This document shows, one piece after another, positions 1-12,340 of a DNA stretch of 64,000 nt (its first letter is position 1; every line of letters starts with the position of its first letter). The stretch is from Carnegiea gigantea (lineage: Eukaryota > Streptophyta > Magnoliopsida > Caryophyllales > Cactaceae). The translations under genes were made by a program, and so were the position numbers. A model generated the notes under the pieces. The model saw only the letters and a list, made by a program, of their open reading frames with translations, was not told where the DNA came from and did not search any database. Where the stretch lies: assembly GCA_029747015.1 (NCBI GenBank), contig JAKOGI010000816.1:167001-231000 (forward strand). Reading direction: 5' to 3'.

Positions 1-608
1 AATCTCGTCATTTCTCTCACTCTAAAAATAGCCAATCTGGTCTGTTTTTAATGTTCTTGGTGATTGATAATCCTGCTCATTCTTAGCTTGATTTGTTTCC
101 ATACGCAATCCGCTTGAAATAAAATGGGAGCTAACCAATCTCACTCCAAAATATCTTGTGCTGATGCCTCTTAAAAGATTTCATCTTTCTGTTCAGAAGT
201 ACTCCAAAATTAATTCTCAAGTACTTGAAATGATGAGAAATGTAAGTTATCGACTCTATATTGTGGGAATGCTTGAACCTCTGGGCAATCTTGATTCAAA
301 GTCTAAATTTGACTAAATTAGCATGGCTAAGTGGGAAACCACAATGTACTCCTTGGGTTGATCTTTTGATCCCAGTAAGTACACTATGTAGGACTAGCAG
401 GTTTGTGTTGTTTAGCCGCCTTCTTTAAAGCCTTGTTTAGTATTTACTCTCACCAGTCACCACAATAGCTGATTGGTTTGAACTTTGAAGTAAATATACT
501 ACTTTCCTTAGTAGGTTGGTTGGTTTGTGAGACTGGTATGATCATTCTTGTTTCAAATGCATAATTTATATTTATTTATGGGTTTCCTCAACCTCTAGTT
601 GTTTGCAG
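1..608 (+). other. Intron 1 of the FBT6-like gene
   Basis: By alignment to the right-arm copy (exon 1 donor at 42924/42923 on the - strand), position 1 pairs with about 42916, eight bases after the donor. The acceptor is tttgcag at 602-608. I see no other feature in this stretch. Confidence 0.7.
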
Positions 609-1821
609 GGGGCGCTTGGGCTTTTAGCAATTCCTCCAGCTTCAATCCTTGTCTTGGGTTTTTTTCTATATGAATCGAGAGTTACTACTGTCCCTAATCT
701 CTCTTCACAAAAGAAGGTGAGCTGTGTTTCTACTTGTGTTGAATTTGTTGAGCTGCTCTCAACAATGGCTTGATTGTATGCTTGATTGATGTACAGGTTC
801 TGGTTAGGGTGGGAGGAGCAGTGGCAAATATGTGGAGGACTATGAAATGCCCTCAAATCTGGAAGCCGGCGCTCTTCATATTCCTCTCTTTGGCTCTTAG
901 TGTAACTACTCATGAAGGTCATTTCTATTGGTATACTGACCCTAAAGCCGGCCCTGGATTCTCTAAGGTGCGCTAAGACTCTATTTCAATTTGCTTATAG
1001 GTAGTGCTGCCTCTCCCCAAGAGCATGCTTGATCATTCTCTAGAAGCACAGAATAATCTCAGGCAGTTTACCATGCTTCCAACTGAAGCGTGCTTCAGGC
1101 CAACACAAAAGCAAATCCAAACAAAACCCAAAGTGCATATAAAGCTCCACCGAGTTCATCTGTAGAAGTTTGTGCAGAATATCTGATGGCCTAAGTTTGA
1201 TTATTGTTCGGTGCTCAAATGTAGGAATTTGTCGGGATACTGTATTCAAGTGGCGCAATTGCATCAATGCTAGGAGTTGTAATCTACCACAAATTCTTGA
1301 AGGGTTACCCGTTCAGAAACCTCCTCTTTTGCGCCCAACTCCTGTATGGCCTCTCCGGAATGATGGACCTCTTCTGGGTCTTGAGGTGGAATTTGGCGTT
1401 AAGAATTCCAGACTCTTTCTTTGCTGTCTTAGAAGAGAGTGTTTTACGAAGCATACAGCAAATCAGGTGGATACCCATGATGGTTTTGAGCACCAAGCTC
1501 TGTCCTCCGGGCATTGAGGGTACATTTTTTGCCCTTTTGATGTGCATCGACAGTCTGGGTACTCTGTTTTCTAAGTGGGGAGGTGGGTTTTTAATTCACC
1601 AGCTCCATGTCACCAGGACCAACTTCACTAATCTTTGGCTTGCTGTGCTCATAAGGAATTGTCTCAGATTTGTGACACTTGCTTTGATCTTCCTTGTTCC
1701 CGATGTGAATCAATCTGATGCTGTGGTACCTCCTGACATCTTGGGGTCCAAGAGCTCCAACAAGAGTGATGCAGATGAGGAATCGCAGCTTGTGCCATTG
1801 GCTGAGAAAATTGCCATATAG
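609..1821 (+). CDS. FBT6: Folate-biopterin transporter (FBT6-like), 3' three exons; 5' end outside window
   Basis: Membrane transporter of the BT1/folate-biopterin family in the major facilitator superfamily. Three coding exons are visible, all phase 0 with good GT-AG borders: 609-716 (36 codons), 797-967 (57 codons) and 1225-1821 (198 codons plus stop TAG). Together they give the last 291 residues. The segment THEGHFYWYTDP in the second exon and GIEGTFFALLMCID in the third match what I remember of plant FBT6. Several hydrophobic stretches fit the C-terminal membrane helices, and the tail is acidic and Ser-rich. The inverted right-arm copy shows that position 1 lies eight bases inside intron 1, so exon 1 (about 220 codons) is just off the window. 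No damage is seen in the visible exons. ERH follows on the same strand after about 960 bp. Family certain; subfamily number inferred. Confidence 0.85.
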
Positions 1822-2781
1822 TTACTTGTAAATTTAAGGGTAATTAGCTTGTATACGTGGCACATACAAAGTCAACTTTGAATGTATGCACCATTATTAC
1901 TCTTCTGATGGTAGAGAGGGATTTTTAGCAGCAATTTACATACAGATCTCTGAGAGATCTTGGAGTTGTTCTTGTACAACCCTTGGTTATCTAAATAAAC
2001 TCAGAATTTGGCTCTTGTAGAGTATTACTGACGCCCTTATGTATTCTGGTTGTTTGTATCTGTTGTATAGTGGATTAAATGTTCTGCTTTGCTCGTGTCC
2101 GGAGCTGGGTGCATCGTGTATCTGTGTAACCCTACTTTTAAACGAAGATTGTCTGGTGTACATTTCAAATTCTAACACATTGTGGCATTGTAGGACATAC
2201 CTCAATGAGACATTAGTTCATGTTACTTATTTTGAGTGCGAGATAACACGATATGCATCAAATTCCTTTATTTGCTTGACATCTTGTGAATGATCATTGA
2301 ACCATTGCCAACTGTTACAATCATAAAGGTCTATTCTTTTGGAGCGTAAGTTGTGGCTTTCACTTCAATCTCATCTCTTACCATTCCTTCTCCTTCTATT
2401 TCAAATTTTAATTAACTAATTACTGATTATCAAACAGAGTTATCTTCAATCTCATCTCTTACCATTCCTTCTCCTTCTATTTCAAATTTTAATCAACTAA
2501 TTACTGATTATCAAACAGAGTTATCGGATTCCATACATAATAATAAATTAATTAGACACATTTTTGAATTTTGAGCACCTTAATGAACAAATATCAGTAC
2601 ATACACACGTAAAAGGAGAGTGACACAAAATGGGGATTGTTTGTTTGATCCAGCGACCGCGCGAGGTGGCTGACTGAGACTTTTCTCCCTCGTCGCTTCG
2701 TCTTCGTCTTCCTCTGGTGCTGGTGATTGTGCTTGGATCCTCAGCAATTGCTGTTTGCTACCACGCTTCTGCTCCCTTCAC
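1822..2781. other. FBT6-ERH intergenic region with 3' UTR and ERH 5' UTR
   Basis: This holds the transporter 3' UTR and then the ERH promoter and leader. The leader is CT-rich from about 2680. The only structured element is the 81-bp tandem duplication at 2364-2525, listed separately. The same region exists inverted in the right arm at about 40232-41100. Confidence 0.6.
2364..2525. repeat. 81-bp perfect-length tandem duplication
   Basis: Copies at 2364-2444 and 2445-2525 differ at one site (attaac versus atcaac). The right arm has a single copy (about 40480-40555), and its version matches the second left copy. The duplication is therefore specific to the left arm and younger than the arm duplication. 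Confidence 0.9.
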
Positions 2782-5700
2782 ATGGTATCTCTCTCTCCCC
2801 CCCCCCCCCGGTATTACCTATGCTCATTAGACGAAACATTCTTGGTTCTTTATCCCAACACTTTTCTCTTGAATTTTTATGTGTTCTATGTTCGTTTCGA
2901 TTGTGCTGTTGTGTCCAATTAATCTCATTTTAGTGCCTATGTTTCAAATGAATTTGAGAATTTTAGACGACGTGGAATTTTTATTGCTATTGATTCAGAG
3001 AATTAGGGTTTTGGCACATGTTTCCAGTTCTAGGATGAATTATGTGGTCTGTTTGCTTTGCTTGTTGATGGATCCAAAAGATTCCGAGTTGTTTATGTTT
3101 TAATTTCACGATTGAGTAGCTTGTGGAGTTGGGTTGATAGTTTCAATGCAAAAAGCTCAATGCTTTACACGCTCATCGGACATGTACCTTATTACCTTTA
3201 TATTTGAGTCTATATAAAATGATCTTTCCCTAAATTATAAACTATGGACATGAGGGATTGACAACTTAAAAGCACCTTGATCTAACACGTCGGCTGAGAC
3301 TTGACAATCAATACATTCTTCCCTAGTTCATCTGGGGTTCCTGATGAAATTACTGGCAAAAAGCTGAATTTTCAATTGGGGTTTTGGTTAGGGTCAATTT
3401 TCCATACTGTGCCAAGTATTGAGTATCCTTGGGTGAAAGAAGTAGTGTATTCTCTGCTTTTATAATCATCAAGTACTTCGTTCTTTCTTTCTTCTTCTTC
3501 TTCTTCAAGAAGTCTGTATCGTGATTTGGGGTATATGCAATTTGTTTGGATCTCCCTTGTAATGATAACATTATTGTTGCTATAATGATTCTTTTGAAAC
3601 CAATTCAATAATTCTGTGATGATCAACGCATTACTTTTGTAGTATCAATGGTGGTTCACTTGTCTCTGTCTGGTTGGACGCTCGTAAATGGCTTGGCATT
3701 GCTGAGTCAAGAGCAATTTCTTGTGAAATTTATGGATCTGTGGATATTAGAATATTTGGTTGTGCGAATGCTTTTTTGGAATCAGGAAAAAGTAACTGTT
3801 ATACATTTAAAAAATATGAGAAGAGATGTGGAGTGAACACTCAATAACAACCTGCTAAACACAGCCTGGTTGAAAGCTATGCACCTGAGTTACAACATGA
3901 AACCAGGACGAACAAAAGTATTGATACTCCCAAAAGTGCAAGATTTTAATCCACTTGTACCCAATTACCCAGACTTTGGTTTCTTTCCCCACAATAAACT
4001 CTCCTGTTTGCTAGGCAACAGAAAAGCTGTTCTAGCTTGCCAACAGTTGGGAAGGCTGATTCTGCTTGCAAAGGAAAGACTTAGATCGTGACAGTATTTG
4101 ATTGCTCTTCTAGTGCAGGACGGTGGCAAGATTGTTGTAAATTGTAATGTCGAAGGATCCCCTAGATGTTGTCCCCATTGGGTGAGCTTGTTGAACGCCT
4201 GTGTGCTGGACGATGTTGGCGTTTCCTGCATGCGATTCATAATTGTCTTTTCTGCAGTGCTGAAAAGTCTGGGTGGACAATATGTGAGGAGCTAGTTGGT
4301 TCTTTTGTGCGGCATTACTCAGCCAGTATAGGGTTGCATTGCAGCTACAATGGTGTAGAGAGTTCCTCGTTTTCAATTTTGTTGTAATGCATGATCCATT
4401 TAAATCCTATTTTAAACTGTGCATGTGAATTTGTGAAACCAAGCTTGTGTTGGCTGGTGAAAAAAAATTTACTTTGTAGAAAGAAGGCAACTATAGAATA
4501 TGACGGTCAAGAAAGAAACTTGAAGAAGCACAAGGATTGGGCGAGGTTCCTTGGGGGTTTCTTCTGTATACCTCAGTTTGGAGATTCCAGCCCCTCCCCC
4601 CGCCCCCCCCCCCCCAAAAAAAAATCCTGAAAAGATAAAAAATATTGATTAATTAAACATTAAAATCTGCACTTATGGATGGAATCTTCCGTAAATGCCT
4701 CATAAAATCTGCATGCTTTCAGCGGAAAAGAGACAGTCATTTTAGTGCCTTGTGCAATTTCAGTTGTTTACTTTGCCCACCCTCTATGTGCACGCTTTTC
4801 TTTTCTTGCCAGCATGCAGACCATGGGGTGCTTAGAGTGCTTTCCAATCTTTCAAAATTATCTGCAGGATAACAGGCACACCATTATCCTAATGCAGACG
4901 TCACACAACAGAGCAACTAGAACATTCATGGATTATGGTTCGATCAATTCAGCGATGGATGGTAAGTTGTCTCATCTATTTCACTGTTTCTTGCTCGTGT
5001 CAAGAGTCCGATCTGATAATTAACTGCACACGATACCCTTTGCTCAAGCCTTGATAAATGGAAAGATGGCCGGAATCTTAACAAATGGATCCTGCCATTG
5101 AATGTCTTTGGTATTCATCTGGGAATTCTACTTTAGTTGGTGTCCTAGAGCTGTTACATCCTTCTGCCATGTTGTGATCGAGTGATAGAACTTTTACGAT
5201 ATTCAATTCTGGGAGTCCTAGGGATGGATATATAACCCAAACCCATCTAACTCAACAAAAACTTGGCCCATTTAGAACACAAATGGATGGTTAAATTCGG
5301 TTTTAAATGGGTTGTGGGAATGGGCATGGCTGATACTATAAAAAATAGGTATGACCGTATGAGTATGGCTATTGTTTCTAAGACCAGTATCCATACCCGC
5401 ACCTTTACCCTATTTACTAGAGCAATATGCTTTGGCCTATATTATACGAAGTCCATATTAAAGCTTAACTCTCATAAAAGATACGCATAAAATATAAGAA
5501 ACCGTAATAAATGTATCTCGGTTGCCGTTCTTTTGTTTGTTAAATCAGTTTTCTGCTTACAATTCCACTTTCTAAGCTTTATCGGATCATAATCATCATA
5601 TTCCTTATTAATGTCTTGAAATTGCTGATCAAATACAGGATGTATCTGAATATGCATTGAACATGGTTATTATTTTGGACTCTTTAAATGAACCTGAATG

Positions 5701-7055
5701 AAACTCAAAAACTCAAAAACCCCATTCGGCATGATCGCATGGGTATAAGTGCTAATTTTCAAAAACCAGATGGGTAAGGATAGGGGTATGATTTTGAAAA
5801 TGGGCATGGGTAGGGGCATAGCTCCACCGGTCCCGGGCCCGGGCCCGGGCACGTCCCATCCCCATCTCTATCTATGACTTCTGTTTATCCTTTTGCTGGT
5901 TCACTCTGCATGGACAGCAAAAGATAACATGTGTCATTGCTTTGTACAATGTGCATAACTGCTTGTTACGTACTTGTGATTTACAGGTATCTGTGCTTTG
6001 TATGAAAGGAAACTAAAGGAGATAAATCCAGCTGTAAGAGACATCAGTTATGATATTGGCGATTTATACAATTTCATTGATGGGCTTGCTGACATGAGTG
6101 CCTTGGTGTATGTCTCTCTCTTCATGATTCTTGTGTTTGTATTAGTGATTTGAACCCTCCTGTGTAGAGGACCCTCAAAACAATTTGGTTCTTTTGTGAA
6201 ATCTTAAAACCTGTAATGACCTATATTGCTATATGTTGGTGAGCTAAATGATTAGTTGGGGAGAGGAAATCTTCTCTATTAGCATAGGAAAGCCAGAATT
6301 CTAATTCCTGATCAATGCCAGTAGAATTAAAAAAAGGGGGGGGGGGGGGTTTGTTGCATCTAATCAGGGTTGATATCCCGAGGTAGCTCATCCAAAACAG
6401 AAAAATAACAAAAATTCATTGAACTATGATAAAGTCCATTATCTTCTTGTCTAAGGCACCTGATACTGAATTCCCTGTTTGAACACATGCGCAATCTGCA
6501 TGTTCGTGAGTTTTAGTGGATTTTTATTGTTAGCGAGTTGGCTGACCATGTAGGACTAGCAACTTCAGATTAGCTTCCTTTTCTACTTCTCCCCACGCTT
6601 CTCCCCCCCCCCCCTTCTCTCTGTCCTTTTATCCAGAGAGTCGAAGGATTAGAATTGAAGTAGCTACAGTTTGATTTCCGTTTCCCCATTCATGATGTGT
6701 CTTCAGATCCCTTTCTTCTTCCCGCTTCTTTCTCCTCCTAGGCAGCCAAGTACACAGAGGCACTATCATGCTTATTAAGGCCTTTACTCTTCTGTTCTCA
6801 CCAGCATGAGTTCTATTTTTAAGTTTTTATATTGATGAAGGTCTCAAGTCAATCCCAGGAAGTTTTGTCGTTCTGATTGTGCCATTGCAAATTTGCTCTT
6901 GTGGCTCTTAAAATGGTTCACGTAAGATACTGTTCTTGGTGTTTTTTGTTTGCAGCTATGACCATTCTATTCAGGCTTACCTGCCATATGACCGGGAATG
7001 GATCAAACACAAGGCCTTCCAACGACTCAAGAAATTGGCACGAGAATCAAGATAG
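2782..7055 (+). CDS. ERH: Enhancer of rudimentary homolog (ERH), complete gene
   Basis: Small conserved nuclear protein that acts as a dimeric cofactor in RNA processing and gene silencing complexes in other eukaryotes. Coding exons are 2782-2784 (ATG only), 4868-4961, 5987-6107 and 6956-7055, 318 nt in total for 105 residues plus stop TAG. This is the usual length (about 104 in animals). The protein reads through RHTIILMQTS, then YERKLKEINPAVRDISYDI, NFIDGLADMSALVYDHSIQA and WIKHKAF, the diagnostic ERH blocks. The start is inferred: the leader exon ends CTTCACATG and is followed by a GT donor, and joining it to GATAAC at 4868 gives Met-Asp-Asn-Arg-His, whereas plant ERH usually begins Met-Ala-Asn-Arg-His. 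Intron 1 is 2.08 kb and intron 2 holds a GC-rich repeat insertion. The inverted copy at 35959-40231 is broken. Confidence 0.9.
5219..5870. mobile_element. Possible nonautonomous hAT-like element in ERH intron
   Basis: The segment begins tagggatgg and ends ccatctcta, short imperfect terminal inverted repeats of the tagggatg type known for Ac/hAT elements. Its interior has repeated GGGTATG/GGGCATGGG units and a tandem CCCGGG run near 5832-5850. No 8-bp target duplication is visible at these ends. The right arm has lost this part of the intron, so no empty site can be compared. A similar GC-rich element lies at about 56018-56788. Confidence 0.35.
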
Positions 7056-9161
7056 TAAACATTGCCTGAATTTGGTCGCTGAATTGCAGGCCGTGTTCTT
7101 GCAGTCGTGATGCAGTTATATATGTAAGAATGTTGGAGAGTTTGAAAAATGTATAATAACGTCAACTCGTCAAGTATTCTCTCATTGCTTGCTAGTCATA
7201 GGGCTATTTCTCAGAGTGTGCAGCAAAAAAGCCAAATGCTGAAAACTTGTTGGCGTCGCCCCCATTCACTCCTGCTTTTTGTTTGTTTAAGATTGTTAAG
7301 GGTAGCTGCCACAAAATGTATTGGATTCAGAAGCATACATACCGAACAGCAATTTGTCCACTACTTTACTATTCATCATTGTGTCTTGATGTTGCCAGTT
7401 TGATGCTGATTATACAGAGAAATTCCATGCAACAAGAGCCATATTTTCTCCTGATGAAGACCCTGCAACAGCCTAGCGTTTTGGCTTCTGGTGTCTTGGC
7501 CGATTTTTTTTTTTTTTAATGATACACGAAATATTGTTGGTCATTTAGCTTAGCTATGTTCCTTTGTCTGTGAAGAAATAGGAAGTCACTATTATTCATA
7601 TATTTTTTGGTTGAGTCACTATCATTAATATCAAAAGTTCGTCCAAGATTGTTAGCCAAGTCAACATACCATGTTGTGCATTGACAGAGTTCTTTTCATG
7701 GGATCAACCATAACTAGGAAAGCCCACCAAGAGTAGAAAAAGGAATTTCAATGGAGGGTGCTAGGTCATGATAATAACCAAATTGTGATGCCTAGGGAAA
7801 AGGCTTTCGGCACTGAGAAGTGGGATCTATTTTGAGTCCTTCAAAATACCCGTCATTAACGTGCAAGCAAGAAAAGAAAACAAGAAAACGCATGGTACAA
7901 CGTAGAACCTTGTATTTTGAAGAGGGTTGGCTCATCTCCTGTTACATGGCAGACAAGGAAGAGAAGACAATTAACGACGACAAACACAACTCAACCCACT
8001 GTCAGCAAAACATGGAACTAAGCAGCAGCATCAGCTCCATTGAAAATCAGTAGATGCTCTCCAACTTCACATAATCCATAATATGGGGAGGCTGGCATAG
8101 GATTTAAGCCCTACTAAAGTCATACCTTTAGAAAATTATACTGCATCTTAATCAACATGTCAATAAGACATTTCACTGTAGACATTCAAGCTCACAGCAA
8201 GGCGCGTGGACGCAAAGATGGTAACCACAATCCCAGAGGTCTTCGCATCTTTCACACGTCTCTGGCAGCCCGCAGCCTTACTGAAGTTCTAACTACTAAC
8301 ACACTTGATGGAAAATCATGTCTCATTAAAAAAGGGTGACAAAAACCCTGTTTCAAACAGTCACACGTGTTTCTCTGCAAGAATGCAATTGAAGGTCAGC
8401 GCTTGCGGTTTCATCAAAAGCACGATTAAAATGAGAGATTCTTCTACAGCTAGTATTGTCAGCATACAGCAAGCCAGAATCCGATTTGTTGCAAAATCAA
8501 ATAATCTCAGATGCAATCGTGCATGTCAAATATGGAAAGTGCAATGACTTGTGCTTACATACAGAAATGTTATTTTGTTGGGAGTACAGAAACTCACATT
8601 TGGGCCAGCTAGGTGAACTCAAAGACCCCTGAAAAGGAATTCTGAGAGTCACACCGTGGTAAAGTGGCCAAATATAAGCTTGTAACCCACCAGAAATATG
8701 GGAACAAAAATCAGAAACAGTGATGCAGAGGGCATCGATATCGACCTTAAAGAAAGATCCAATAGCTTTATGGACATCTTATATCACGCGCCATATTATA
8801 GCGTTTGCTAAGTGATGAAGAATCCAAATAACACAGTACCGAGTAGGGAAGATAGGTAGAGAACAAAGCTGATCAAAGAAGAAAAAAAGAAAAGAAAATC
8901 TGGGGTGTCATTCTCCCAATAAGGCTAAACAAGTAAAACATGGTAAATCTGAATACAATCAAGCCGGATGGACTAGCTCTTCCTTCAGTAAGGTGATTTG
9001 GTGAAAACGGGCATGAAAACTTTTCATGCGACAATAATTTGAATTAGAACTAAACTGAAATTAAAAATAAAAAGAAAAATAATACAAAAAAAAATAGAGG
9101 ACTAATTTTGGGCATACAAATGAAGTTCTCCATCTAGGTATATTATTCCCCTAGAAGCTCC
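7056..9161. other. ERH 3' UTR and distal end of left duplication arm; no gene
   Basis: The sequence from 7056 to about 8790 matches the right arm inverted (about 32130-35958), apart from insertions there (LINE 32323-34209 and a MITE near 35204-35356). Open frames are short and show no family resemblance. From about 8790 to 9161 the sequence is single copy and AT-rich, and lies downstream of IPK2. Confidence 0.6.
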
Positions 9162-10043
9162 TCAGTTCTTCAAACAAGCTTCAGTGTTGCATCCATTAGG
9201 AGTCGGAAGAATTTCTGAGATGAATTTGATTAATGAGCAAAGCCCACCTAAGAAGTTATGATCAATAACACCACTGCCTTCATAAACATGAGCAAAATCA
9301 ATAAGCTTAATTGCAGGGCATGGGTTACCTTTCTCCAACCAGTCCTTATCATAGAAGATCAGAACTGAGCAAGAATTAAAATGGTACAATGTTTGATCCT
9401 GAAACCATGATTTTAGCTCCAGCAGCTGTGCGAAGATGCCTGAATCGCCACCATATACATTAGAAGCAAGTGCACAATCAGAGTTTTTGTCAAGATCTAG
9501 TGATTGATTTGATGAAACATACTTCCTCAAGACCAATGTAACTTCATCTGCACTATATTCCTGGGTCACCTTCCTATCAGGCTTCCAATATCCAATTTCC
9601 TGACCCCCATAGATTTGCAAACCAGCTAACCTAAAACCTAGAAAGACGCTAGATGTTTCTCTGTCTTTCTTGAAACACTTCTGAATATAGTCTTCTGATG
9701 CTTGTGGGTACCAAGTTCTAGAGCCAATCTTGACATCCATGATTGATGGGTTTGTGTAATTTGCAGTCAGATCTTCCAAAACAAGGTGAGGATGCTGCCC
9801 AGATCCATCAGAAGCCTCTATAAGCTCAGTCCCATAAAATTTTGGGAAGAATCTACGGATATGATCTGGAACTCGTGCATCAGATGAGAATGACTGATAG
9901 AAGGCAGCCTCTCTAGAACCTCGTTCATCTTTCTGAAGAGGTTTGTAAAAACGCCCTGATTCATCAATGAGTGGGCCCAACTGACCATTAATGGCATTGT
10001 GTCCTGCCACCTGGTGATCTGGGACCTTGAGCTTTGATTGCAT
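9162..10043 (-). CDS. IPK2: Inositol polyphosphate multikinase IPK2
   Basis: Kinase of the inositol phosphate pathway: phosphorylates Ins(1,4,5)P3 at the 6- and 3-positions towards InsP5, in nucleus and cytosol. A single uninterrupted exon encodes 293 residues (plant IPK2 is about 286-300). The N-terminus LKVPDHQVAGH is typical of plant IPK2. The family signature PxxxDxKxG is at residues 99-107 (PSIMDVKIG), followed by SRTWYP. LVLEDL lies near 87-92, LYHFNSCSVL near 219-228, and IDFAH at 248-252 supplies the metal-binding Asp. I chose the ATG at 10043 because the frame extension upstream (to 10160) does not resemble the family and contains splice-like signals. A 5' UTR intron is likely: donor cag/gttagtaa at 12216/12215 and acceptor tttgcag before 10116. 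UBP22 lies upstream on the same strand, in a separate transcription unit. Confidence 0.92.
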   Translation of the reverse strand: MQSKLKVPDHQVAGHNAINGQLGPLIDESGRFYKPLQKDERGSREAAFYQSFSSDARVPDHIRRFFPKFYGTELIEASDGSGQHPHLVLEDLTANYTNPSIMDVKIGSRTWYPQASEDYIQKCFKKDRETSSVFLGFRLAGLQIYGGQEIGYWKPDRKVTQEYSADEVTLVLRKYVSSNQSLDLDKNSDCALASNVYGGDSGIFAQLLELKSWFQDQTLYHFNSCSVLIFYDKDWLEKGNPCPAIKLIDFAHVYEGSGVIDHNFLGGLCSLIKFISEILPTPNGCNTEACLKN

Positions 10044-11863
10044 TGTGTACAAATTTGTAAACTGAACACACAGCAAGGTCAATTTCTGACTCACCTGTCG
10101 ATTGCTCAGAAAATTCCTGCAAAGTAACAGGACAAAAAGTAGAATTAGAAAAGTTGTCATCCTGCTGCCTGAGGCTATGTTACTTGAACTTAGCTACAAG
10201 TGCCCGAAATGGTATGTGTTTAGGTACAAGACTTGCCTATTTACTAAAACATTTCTCTCTATGGTCTAAAAATGAAGGTCCAATGTCTAACGATACGAAC
10301 TTATTTGCTTGTTGCTTGACGTGGGATGAAGAGTTCAACTAACAAAATCTTGATGCTCACTTGATTAATGGCCTAGAAATATCAGTTTGTCCATTATGAC
10401 ACATTGCAAACTTGATTGGGGAGAAAGTATTACTGAAGTTTCAAATCTTGTGGAAAGTGAATCAGAGAACACTAATGAGTTATTCATCTAAATAGAATAC
10501 AGTAAGCATGGAAGTCAGAGCAACACTAAAAAACGTACTCATAAGTTGTAACAGAATAGTCCAATAATTTTGGGATGCAACAAGGCTGGAGTTCCTAGTA
10601 AGATGCCAGAAAGTTGTTTAGTCTTTCGCCTTGATGGTCAAGACCCCAAGTAATTAACTTCTCTTAGAGAGTCCTGGGTCTTCACACACAATTCATTCCT
10701 TTGTAGCTCTAGCTAAATAACCAATTAGCAGCTACTCAACTTCTTGAACTGAGCCCAGAGAGGGGTCAAGTTCTAGAGACACATCCAACTGAACCAAACA
10801 AAACCATACCACAGAATCCCATTAGGTTTGAGAAAGGGGGTTCAGATGTAGATTGCTTAATCACAAAGTTGAATTTTAGATTTCGGACCCCATGTTTAGA
10901 AGCCATTGAGTGCCTATCATAGGACTACTTCACAACAAACCCAGCAAAGAACAATCCATTGAGACATTTGCTCAATCCCTTGCATAATGCTAAGCTGTTG
11001 AAATTACCCAATGATGACCCTTTTCAAGTGCATACTGAGATACACACTCATGATATGCTTAAAAGTAATGCTGAGTCCACAAAAGCCCCGGTTCTACAAG
11101 CAAATCCATGGATTCTCAGACACTGTTAAGAACTAAGAACAGGCATTAAGTGATCCAACTTGTCTTTCTCTTCAGATAACTAGCCTTGTTGACAAAGTGG
11201 AATGGTCATGGGTACAGTGAACATTGAGGCAAAACAGGTAAACAACAGACTAAAAGCTGATAGTATAACTTAAAATCCATGACTGTCCTTGCCTTTGTCT
11301 TCAGATGACTTTAGAAACAACAGCAAGCATAGATAGCAATGTACGTACTACTGTGCCATATTAGCAGCAGGAGAGACAAAATTTTGAAATAGTCATAGGA
11401 TCAAAAGGAAGGAAAATCAATTGAGGATGATGTTAGGGAATGAATGCATAAAACTAAGTGGTTAATCAGCTTTTACACATACTTAATAGCCACTCCCACT
11501 GCATAACTAAATCTAGAGTATAACTAAAACCATTTAAAGAATATGTTTATACCAAAGGCTTTCGCTTTTCTTTTTTTTTTTTTAGGGAGGGGGGAGGAGG
11601 GGGTCATATCTTCATGCGCACTTTCTCCCTCTTACCGAAATCTGAAAAGCAGAAAGAGAGAGAGAGAGAGAGAGAAGGGAGGGATATCAGCAAGGGCTCA
11701 AAAAAGGGAGTCTAACCCAGATTTATTTTCGCCAACTTCTCAAGGTTACTCATCTGATCTCCTTCATTTCTGCCTTTTATTGCATGTACCGTTGACTTCC
11801 TACCCAGTTAGATCCAATCATTCATGAATTTTTTTTAATTAAATTTGAGATCTTTTTAACATA

Positions 11864-11912
<49 letters not shown>

Positions 11913-12340
11913 AAAAGCTAATAGGGATCCAATGAGATTTCTTCAAGAAAAAAACTAGCAAGGGCATAGGCTAAATGTCAAGATTCAACCCATGCTTGCT
12001 TCGTAATCATCTCCCCCACCCAAATTGCCCAGACCCACCAAAAACCGAATCAACAAAACCCAAATTTACTTACATATGAAAGATCAAACAAATTCACTGG
12101 AAATTCAAAAGCAAATTAAGCTTCTTTCGAGAGAAAAAAGGCAGTAGAATAGAATGTGAGAATAAACACCAGAAAAAAGAAGTAAAGGGCAATGGGCATG
12201 CAGTTAATTACTAACCTGAGCAGGAGAAAGAAATTGACGGAGATCTGTTTGTATCAGCAAAATCAGCTCAAATATTCTGGAAGGGCTTCCTGCCATATAT
12301 GTATGCATTGGCTGTCCGACCGACTTTAATATTTATTATT
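10044..12340 (-). other. IPK2 5' leader region with probable UTR intron
   Basis: No coding sequence is recognised. A candidate leader exon ends at 12216 with a donor on the - strand, and a short exon candidate spans 10116-10095. Inside the intron are an (AG)n tract near 11650-11676 and a pure (TA)n tract at about 11867-11910. Confidence 0.45.
11865..11910. repeat. (TA)n microsatellite
   Basis: Uninterrupted TA dinucleotides over about 45 bp, within the presumed IPK2 leader intron. Confidence 0.95.

Larger units (their letters stand above)
1..8790 (+). repeat. Left arm of large inverted segmental duplication
   Basis: Reverse-complement similarity to about 32130-42916 runs through the FBT6-like gene, ERH exon 1, ERH last exon and about 1.7 kb of ERH downstream DNA. 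Coding parts of the transporter are almost identical at the protein level. Left-specific features are the 81-bp tandem copy (2364-2525) and 4449-6147, which the right arm lacks. The arm continues beyond the window start. Confidence 0.93.

Noticed and set aside
10044..10160. N-terminal extension of IPK2 starting with a hydrophobic segment
   Set aside because: It contains splice-like signals, does not resemble plant IPK2, and the family start LKVPDHQ follows the internal ATG. Best read as leader or intron.
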